This document shows positions 57,105-64,000 of a DNA stretch of 64,000 bases, piece after piece. Position numbers and translations under genes: made by a program. Position 1 is the first letter of the stretch, and each line of letters opens with the position of its first letter. The stretch comes from Acanthopleura granulata (taxonomy: Eukaryota; Mollusca; Polyplacophora; Chitonida; Chitonidae): the NCBI GenBank assembly GCA_016165875.1, contig JABBOT010000080.1, positions 6,182,759-6,246,758 of the forward strand, in the 5' to 3' direction. The notes under the pieces are model-generated. The model was not told where the DNA came from, made no database searches, and saw only the letters and a program-made list of their open reading frames with translations.

Positions 57105-57248
57105 TATGATGCTGTAGTACTTGTCCACTACCAGAGTGTTATGTGAGCATGAGTACTACCGGCACAAACCAATAGAGTATACAGCTTTGGGCCCCGTTGT
57201 TAAAGGCGAGAGCGAGTTTTACGAGTTCCCCGTTGTTGTGCAATGCAG
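57105..57248 (+). CDS. Candidate exon with faint cystine-knot (Spaetzle-like) pattern
   Basis: A frame from a stop at 57115 through LCEHEYYRHKPIEYTALGP, VVKGESEFYEFPVVVQC to a donor ATGCAG|GTAAAA (GT at 57249-57250). The layout C-x-x-x-Y-x-x-x-P ... F-x-F-P-x-x-x-x-C loosely resembles the end of Spaetzle-type cystine knots (QxY..HRLL.....F.FP.CC.C), but a central CC is missing. Short, single exon, low confidence. Confidence 0.22.
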
Positions 57249-57249
57249 G

Positions 57250-57750
57250 TAAAAGTATAATACCCGTGTCCTGACTTAAAACCATTGGTTACATTGTTCG
57301 TATATATACACAATAGAGGCCCCTGCTGTCATTCTTTCTATATGCTGACATGTTGTTTTGCCCCTACTGCTAAACATTGCATGCTTTTCTGTGATGCTTA
57401 GCTCTGTGTTATAATGAAGCAATATTTGGATTGTCTCAACGAGACCTCTTGTTTGTCGTATTGCTGTAATGTCATGTGTTTACAGTCAATAAAGCTTCAC
57501 ATCGACAACACCACGTTAAATGTGACCTGATAACAGCTTCTGGCGTGGGTTTTAGAGCCATTGCAAACTTTGTTTATGGTCCGTGCTAAAGAAGTGGTCG
57601 CAGCGCTCAGCACAAACGTTACTTTGTGATTATACGCTGGATTGTTCATGTTTGGTTCCATGAGTTTCCATGATTTGAATGGAATTGTCAGACTAAAGGA
57701 TCTGAAAGTAGAGACTTCATTATATACATAGACAACTTTGCCAACAGCCA
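57250..57750. other. No recognisable feature
   Basis: Minus frame 57497-57751 unsupported. Confidence 0.4.
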
Positions 57751-57751
57751 T

Positions 57752-57985
57752 ATATTCATTTATTTAGTTGATTGGTGTTTTACGCCATACTCAAGAATAT
57801 TTCACTTATACAACCGAAGCCAGCATTACGATGGGTGGAAATTGGGAAATCTGAGGAAATCTATTCACCTGACTGACGCTTGTCGGTAGGTTGAGGGCTG
57901 AGTATCTAACACTGACAGCCTGGACGGGTTGCTCTTGTATCATTATGCCGTGCTAGCATCTTAACCACTCTGCCACGGAGATCCC
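57752..57985 (-). repeat. SINE family A, diverged variant
   Basis: TTAGTTGATTGGTGTTTTAC, GCCATACTCAAGAATATTTC, AGCCAGCATTACGATGGGTG match. The middle is replaced by unrelated sequence, and the head CCGTGCTAGCATCTTAACCA, CTCTGCCACGGAGAT returns. Confidence 0.8.
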
Positions 57986-58499
57986 TGTCTCTTCGCAACA
58001 TCTATTTTTTTGCATCTGTGAAAATGAAATAACGTCAGTACTCTGAAATGCGCATGGTTAAATAGAGCCTTCCATTCCGCTTCTGTTCTTCTGCATCACG
58101 CTTCTGTCCTCTGGCATTACTTTTGTCCAGGAACAAAAGACATTTTTGACATTAATTGGCTATAACATCATAGGGATCCATAGGACGTAGAGGATGAGTA
58201 CATAAACCCTTTACGTCTACATATACATCATTGGTAAGCGGCATTAGCCTTCATCACTAGGTGTATCCTTCCTATAATTGGCGATGTTCGTGAAAGTTTT
58301 GCTCATCCATAGTTTAGCAGCCTCTTCACCTTCCACCTGGGTAATCCCAGCAACGTTCAACATGATCAATTAGGCTTGTGTTTCCCTTTGTGACGAGAGA
58401 TATGGTATTTATGTAGACAGCTTCTGTTACATGATTTATATCTAAACGACTGTTCTGGCCCTGCATTAACAATTCATGAAGAAGAGAAAGGTTATGTGA

Positions 58500-58736
58500 A
58501 TGATCCGCTGTGCAAGGGTTTTTTCGAAGAACGAGTATTTATTGATTATGGCTGAACTTTGTCATTACTTGCAATGTGGCCTCTTACAACAAAACAGTAC
58601 GGATATCTTTAAGCGGGTGCTTCTGTCAACGAAGTATCGACCCTGCCAAGACAAACCCTGCTTATGTAATTATGGTTGTTTTGCACGCAAGAATGGGTCA
58701 TACATGTACGTGTGGATAGCCATTAAGTCACATTAA
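58500..58736 (+). CDS. Candidate fragment with EGF-like spacing
   Basis: A 78-codon frame whose last third reads YRPCQDKPCLCNYGCFARKN GSY, close to the N-P-C-x-x-x-P-C-x-N-x-G-x-C pattern of EGF-like domains. The final Cys pair is missing (YMYVW instead of Y-x-C-x-C). The preceding part has Cys (MAELCHYLQCGLL) that could belong to a PAN-type segment, a pairing common in molluscan secreted proteins. Likely decayed or chance. Confidence 0.25.
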   Translation: MIRCARVFSKNEYLLIMAELCHYLQCGLLQQNSTDIFKRVLLSTKYRPCQDKPCLCNYGCFARKNGSYMYVWIAIKSH

Positions 58737-58739
58737 CAG

Positions 58740-59267
58740 AGTGTGCCGTTTGATGCATCTGTAATTTAGACAGATAGATAACCCTATGGTCCAAAAACCA
58801 TGGCCGCCTTAAACAACACATAAACCTGTTCACCTTGAAATTGGTGGCGTTATTTACATGTAGCCAACACGTGCATGAGAATCTTTTTTCAGACTTCTTT
58901 AATTAATCAAGCCGCGTCTATTCAATATCTTCCTCCTTCACCTTCACCGACCCACTTATCGCCACCACACCCAACCACTGCACAAAGGTTCGTTGTCTTG
59001 TGGTTTACCTGAACTCTGCAGCTAACAAAACTATTATTTTAGCCTATGAACTGAAAGCAGTCCTTAAAAGGACAGACCGCGTTTGAAGAAAGTACGCCTC
59101 ATCTAAAAGGCCAGTTCGTGCTGATTCCACATATGAACTCCATTATTTTTTTACATTCTCTTACAGTGCGTAAAAAGGAAATAAAGATTAAGTGGGTTAG
59201 TGAGTGAGCGCTTGGAGTTGAAGGTCGTACTTAACAATGATTCAGTCATATGATGACTAGGAATCCT
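58740..59267. other. No recognisable feature
   Basis: Pyrimidine-rich patch near 58930-58980. No frame of note. Confidence 0.4.
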
Positions 59268-59440
59268 GGTTTGTGCATATAATGTCGCTTGCATGACATG
59301 ACACCCCATCCAGTCACATTATATTGACACCGGGCCGACCAGTCCTGTTTCCTTACTCTAACCTCTCGATCCTGAGCACCAAGAGAGGCAGCAACAAGTA
59401 TCATTTTTAAAGTCTTTGCTATGCTATGTCTTCTAACATA
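59268..59440 (-). repeat. SINE family C, inverted copy
   Basis: Minus strand reads TTGTTGCTGCCTCTCTTGGT, GCTCAGGATCGAGAGGTTAG, GGAAACAGGACTGGTCGGCC, CGGTGTCAATATAATGTGAC, TGGATGGGGTGTCATGTCAT. Confidence 0.88.
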
Positions 59441-60240
59441 TTTACAAACTGCCCTGTAGGCGATGTTCCCGGGTTAACAGGCAGGTGAGCTTACGTCATT
59501 TTGTGACCGGAGGAAAATCAGCCGAGATCGCGCAATGGACAAGTTCATCCTCACCTCTGCTCAGTTTTGGAATTGATCAGAAGAACCCTTAAAAGACCGT
59601 GATACATGTTTATTGGAGCGGTCATAATTCTGCATTGAACATATAACAAGCCGCTTTCAAGGACATATGGAGCATGCCTTCATAGCAGATAACCTCTTGA
59701 AAAGTAACGTGTTTTTTTTTATTTATTTATTTCTTTTTGGACAAATTAAAACCTAAATGCATGGGGTTGTGTCGAGATTTCACCAATATCCTGACGCCTA
59801 GAGCTCTGCTAACCTCCTCCTCCACCACCACCATCCCATCCTCCTAATATCACTGCATTCCCAGACACTGAAATGGGCGTCAAGATAACTCTTTATCATT
59901 AAATAAAACCACGGTGACGCTTGCATGTATATATCTGATGTAAAATGGTAAAATATTGGTATATAATAAAAAGCCATGCAACGTGTCTTGTCGATCGATC
60001 ATGGGGAAAATTTCATTTCAATATGAAACGGCCATTAGTTCTATGAGTAGACGAACGAAGACTGGTCTCTAATTACACTGTAAAATGACCAACATATATC
60101 ATCTACTTCAGGGCGCGTCTTCCACGTTACCATTACTCTCCAATCAAAAGCAAAGGATTTTGTCTGATGAGGAATACAGGCATAATACTACAATGCTATA
60201 ATGTCCAAGTGTTTATCTTAAACATCGAAAGCCACAGTGT
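59441..60240. other. No recognisable feature
   Basis: A short (ATTT)n run near 59720 and a CACCACCACCA stretch near 59825. Nothing else. Confidence 0.4.
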
Positions 60241-60242
60241 AT

Positions 60243-60930
60243 TTACTTGCACAATCCTGTGGACAAAACATGACAGGCACCCGCAGCGCATCTTTGGTGA
60301 CAGTAGATATAAAACATGCACACAAATGACCTATCTAGAAATTTAAAATTAATGTACCAAAGAAATGACAGGTTATACATGTAGGACATGTTTCCATAAC
60401 GACAAACACAAACCATCAAAGAACAAAGAAAATATATAAAATAAAAAATTAGCACGGATTCATGCAAAGAGAAGCAGCCTACAGTTTCCAAGTGATGACG
60501 AAAAGACAATAATGCTCTAGGCGGATGAATAAAATCAGTATCCAAACCGCATAGTACATATGATGTTGTTAGTAACGCTTGAAACTCGGCTGGGGTTTGA
60601 TTGTCACTGATCCAACGCAGCGTCCAAACACGTAATAAACAATATGAACGCGCTGCACCTATTCCGCGGTTAAGCGGAATTAGACACAATTATGAAGAAA
60701 AACCCCAGAGATTCGGGACATTAAATCTGTGCTTACTAACAAGAGAGGTGGTCTCATTGTAAAAGTTAAGAAACTTAGAGTAAAGGCGTTTGATGGAATA
60801 TTCTTGACACAGTATTTTTACCTTCAGAATATGTTAACTCGAGACGTTGATTGAAATCACAACACATAGAGTCAAACGTATGCGACAAGCCGTTCTATGT
60901 ATTTATGCCATATATGCAGGACTCTTCGTT
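60243..60930 (-). pseudogene. Reverse-transcriptase fossil 3 with 3' region
   Basis: Direct homologue of 40290-40810 at nucleotide level (TTCATGCAAAGAGAAGC, GGATGAATAAAATC, AGACACAATTATG, TTTGATGGAATATTCTTGAC, AGTCTCATTGTAAA-type blocks). Minus-strand fragments read QEYSIKRLYSKFLNFYNE and LVSKHRFNV, the C-terminal part of the RT family, then a 148-codon frame beginning LCLIPLNRG with WTLRWISDNQTPAEFQALLT and CGLDTDFI. The latter is probably the element's C-terminal or 3' coding part, better preserved here than at 40.3 kb. Confidence 0.65.
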
Positions 60931-60959
60931 GTATTGCATACATAAATTAATAAACATGT

Positions 60960-61985
60960 GGTAGCATTCTTCATAAACGTGAGTTATCTAAAAGTTCTTC
61001 AGATGACAATGATCATGTGTGTATCTTTACAAATTGGTTGTGTTTACGTAAATGTTGCGTAATAGTTTTGAATGAATGTAAAATTTTTGCCGCAAGGCCC
61101 GTTGCCTCATATTTTAAGATACTCAATTACGACACTATGAGAATATCGTTTCAGAGTTCGTTAGCTGCAGGAGTCGTGAAACAACGTTTTTTTTTATGGG
61201 ATTTCCGGTGACATCTACAATTGGCACATGTTTCGAGTGGCATTTTTTGAGAAAAAAAAATGCCGAGATAAGAGTGCTATTGAAATCCCCAGCACCCTAT
61301 TTGGGCTTTTATGTAAAGACTGCCGACACAGATATGTTCACAGATATATAGGGGGTGGACAAATGTCACCTGGGTCACAAATATGTGGAAGTTTATGGAG
61401 AGTCTCAGGTGGTATGTTCTTCTCTGCTGTCAAATGCGGGCCGTGCTCAAATATGCATATTAAATAGAGATGACCTTTCAAACAGCATTGAGTTTGTCAC
61501 GACGCACACCAGCCAACAAGTAATTTCCGCTATATATCATGTAGAGCCAGGTAGAAAAGCCCTACGAACACAGCAAGCATAGATAACGCAATCAGAAAAA
61601 TCCCCAATATCCCAGGTAAAGATTAAAGTCTTGTCTCAAACAGGGCACAGAAATACCATCCTCTTAACACGGTGATGAAAAATAAGGCTTTATCCCATAC
61701 TAGTTGCTGTGCGATGTAAATTAGACCTTCTCTTAAAGGCTAAGCAGTTTAGCTGAACCTAGTCCAAGAGAATTATGGATCAGCCGAAATAAACAATTGA
61801 ATTCCCCGCAGGATATACGAGTTTGTCAAAATTTGCAAACCTGTTATGTAAACTCGAGTTAGGTATAGTTGATTCATGGAACAAATATGTCCAAATTTGT
61901 GCGAGTAATAGCTAACACCTGTGACGAAAGATCTGCGCTAATTTGGTCAAGGGATAAAAATACTGATATGATGATACAGGGTACG
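60960..61985. other. Open frames of uncertain status
   Basis: Plus frames 61017-61211, 61228-61467 and 61355-61582 overlap in part. The last reads HLGHKYVEVYGESQVVCSS, plausible as protein but without splice support or family. Confidence 0.2.
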
Positions 61986-62560
61986 ACGCAGAGACATTTG
62001 AAACGTGCACCCCACGATCAAGAAAAGGAAATGAAGATCGAAAACAATGACAAGCTGCAAAGCACGGATGTTTCACAATTACACCTCGCGGTCGAGAAAA
62101 TGAAGTGAACACCACTGACAAGTTGCGACCCACGCACATTACAAAAGTGCACCTCGCGATCAAGAAAAGGAAAAGCAAACCATCACCGACAAGGAAGAGC
62201 TGCAACCCATATCAAAACTACATCTCGTGATCAAGAAAATGAAAAGAGCACCTTGACCAAGCAGAACAATAAACTGCGACGCACGCGCATTTCAAAAGTG
62301 CACCTCGAAATCAAGAAAAAGAAAATTAAACGATCTCCAAATACACTTAGATTCTTCGAAGCACGGGCATTTCAAAAATGCACCTCGCCATCAGGAAAAG
62401 GAAAAGAAAACCATCAACCACAATCACAAGCCGCGAAGCGCACGCATTTCAAAAGTGCACTTTGCGATCCCAGAAAAGGAAGTGAACACCATCACTGACA
62501 GCACGGACAAGGTGTGAAGTATACGTATTTCAAAATGCTCTCTGTGAACAAAACAAAAAG
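61985..62560 (+). repeat. Minisatellite, ~75-bp unit, 8 diverged copies
   Basis: TTTCAAAAGTGCACCTCGCG, ATCAAGAAAAGGAAAAG recurs at about 62000, 62072, 62140, 62211, 62290, 62369, 62449 and 62529 (spacing 68-80 bp). Some units translate as KVHLAIKKRK-type peptides, but unit lengths are not multiples of three throughout, so no repeat protein is claimed. Confidence 0.9.
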
Positions 62561-64000
62561 AACATTACCGCCGACTTCCAAAAGAGCAACAAGACAACCA
62601 TAGCTGTACGTTCAAAGCCAGGTGGAATACTATCCTCAAAAAGGAAAGCAACAACACCACGTCATCTTTTCCACTGTTTATCGAAACTAGAAAAAAATCT
62701 CCTATTTCAAGATTTTTTCTTTTTTTGCCAAAAATACATTCACGATGAAGGTTACACATATTTTAAATCATATACACCTTGTCCTCATTAGTTTATGTAA
62801 TGAGTAATGACTTTTGTGCATTTGTTAGGTATAGTTTCATATAGTTTCGTATAGTTTCATTGACTAATCTAGAGTTTCTTTGCTCCCTTCCTATAAAGGC
62901 ATCCATCATCTATGTGCGAGACACGCCCATGTTTCTTTTGCTAAAAACCGTGTGTCCCATTTTTTTCACCCAATTTTGTCATGCGGACACAGACATAATC
63001 TTGTATTACCAAAAGGGTACATGTACCTTTAACTAACCTGTACTAAGCACCTACAAAACTGTATACACCAAAGTTTGAACAGAATATTACTGTGGAGAAA
63101 GTTTTCATTGTAATGAACAGTGAATGTTGGTAGGGTAGTTTGGGATATTTTATACACTTTTCTAGTATTTTTGACAGTTTCCCTTTTTCCAAAACAAGTA
63201 CACATTGACACAAAAATGTAAGTAAGGATTGGGAAGACAAAAAATAGCTATCGCAGCTATCATTTACGCAGATTTTAAATGGTTACACTCTGAATATCAC
63301 ACAAGCAGGGAGCGTCTGGTTTAAAGACAAACAGTAAAAGCTAAGTTAATTTTCATTGACATCCTAACACATGATCAAGTGTTAGATGAATGCATGAATG
63401 AGAAAGACTTGCGCTATATCGGTAGTATTTCATCCATTTCATGCCGAGAACATGTTCATAATACGAAGCTGTGGATGGTTTTTGAAATGATCCAAATCCA
63501 AAAATAAAACGAACAGACGGATGTTTTCAAAATACCCATTGAAACAACTGAAATTCTGTTGGAGTTCGAAAATCACAATATTTTAATAATATCAGGTTCT
63601 ATAGAAATGTCTATGCACATGTAGAAATTATATCTTATGTAACTGACCAAGGGCAGTGTTAGATGAGCATATCATAACACAAGAGTAAATATCAAATGCA
63701 ACTGTATCTCGGACATGTAAAAGAACAACGTGCAAAATGCAACTGTAAGCTAGTGACAAAGGAGTACTTGTATTATCGGCCTGAAGTTACACAAATGTAA
63801 GTGTCATATGAATGCATGAAGATCCAGTTCCCAATGGAACACTCTGTGATCGGATAACAGGATACGCCAACAAACCTAACTTCAAAGGGGCATGCCGCAA
63901 TAAACATCATGCAAGCAGTCACTCCTCTCCATCAGTCTACAGTCTCGTCCGGTACGTTGAACAGGAGAAAAGCTGGACAAATTAGCGCACCGTTCTCAAC
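62561..64000. other. No recognisable gene
   Basis: TATAGTTTCATATAGTTTCG near 62830 is a short direct repeat. ATAACACAAGAGTAAATATC near 63673 matches the dispersed repeat at 39940. Overlapping minus frames at 63029-63240 are unsupported. Confidence 0.45.

Noticed and set aside
61985..62560. CRISPR-like array
   Set aside because: Units are contiguous, diverged and without unique spacers, in eukaryotic DNA.
1..64000. A multi-gene defence or biosynthetic system
   Set aside because: No set of co-located genes with related functions is visible. The interval is mostly repeats and isolated candidate exons.

Overview
This is eukaryotic, AT-rich, repeat-dense, gene-poor DNA. No operons, ribosome binding sites, CRISPR arrays, rRNAs or intact tRNA genes are visible. 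The closest match to my knowledge is a marine mollusc, probably a bivalve. The most frequent repeat is a tRNA-headed SINE whose body contains the string TTTTACGCCGTACTCAAGAA, and I associate it with molluscan genomes. A second tRNA-type SINE (GCTGCCTCGCTTGGCGCTCAGC) and a short ATTC-tailed element point the same way. There is also a decayed Gypsy retrotransposon with 177-bp LTRs, which recalls the Steamer-like elements of bivalves. The species is inferred, not shown.

Layout. 0-6 kb holds a local duplication (1.1-2.0 kb against 3.2-4.5 kb) broken up by SINEs and a long-TIR MITE. 7-14.5 kb holds a second direct duplication (8.2-9.5 kb against 12.1-14.1 kb) whose minus strand keeps PAN/apple-like peptide fragments, with a possible membrane-anchor exon at 14.2-14.5 kb. 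16.8-17.3 kb is a 35-bp minisatellite. 19.76-22.39 kb is an internally deleted Gypsy element inserted into a SINE. 22.9-25.1 kb is a third tandem duplication, followed by a ~129-bp tandem repeat. 27-53 kb is dominated by a degenerate long module: about 2.5 kb in its two adjacent copies (34.7-39.6 kb), with partial copies at about 27, 31, 42, 44-45.7 and 52 kb. One module keeps an open 91-codon minus-strand terminal exon. 47.2-50.4 kb is the most gene-like interval, with a possible divergent pair of spliced genes. Three minus-strand fossils of one reverse-transcriptase family lie at 40.3-41.3, 53.4-53.8 and 60.2-60.9 kb. 62.0-62.5 kb is a ~75-bp minisatellite.

No complete protein-coding gene can be assigned with confidence. 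The exons listed rest on open frames plus plausible splice sites read by eye and should be treated as candidates. The features most worth following up are a ~60-bp retroposon-like element with its own target-site duplications, the expanded module family with its shared C-terminus, and a cluster of CGACCCAAA/TTTGGGTCG palindromes.
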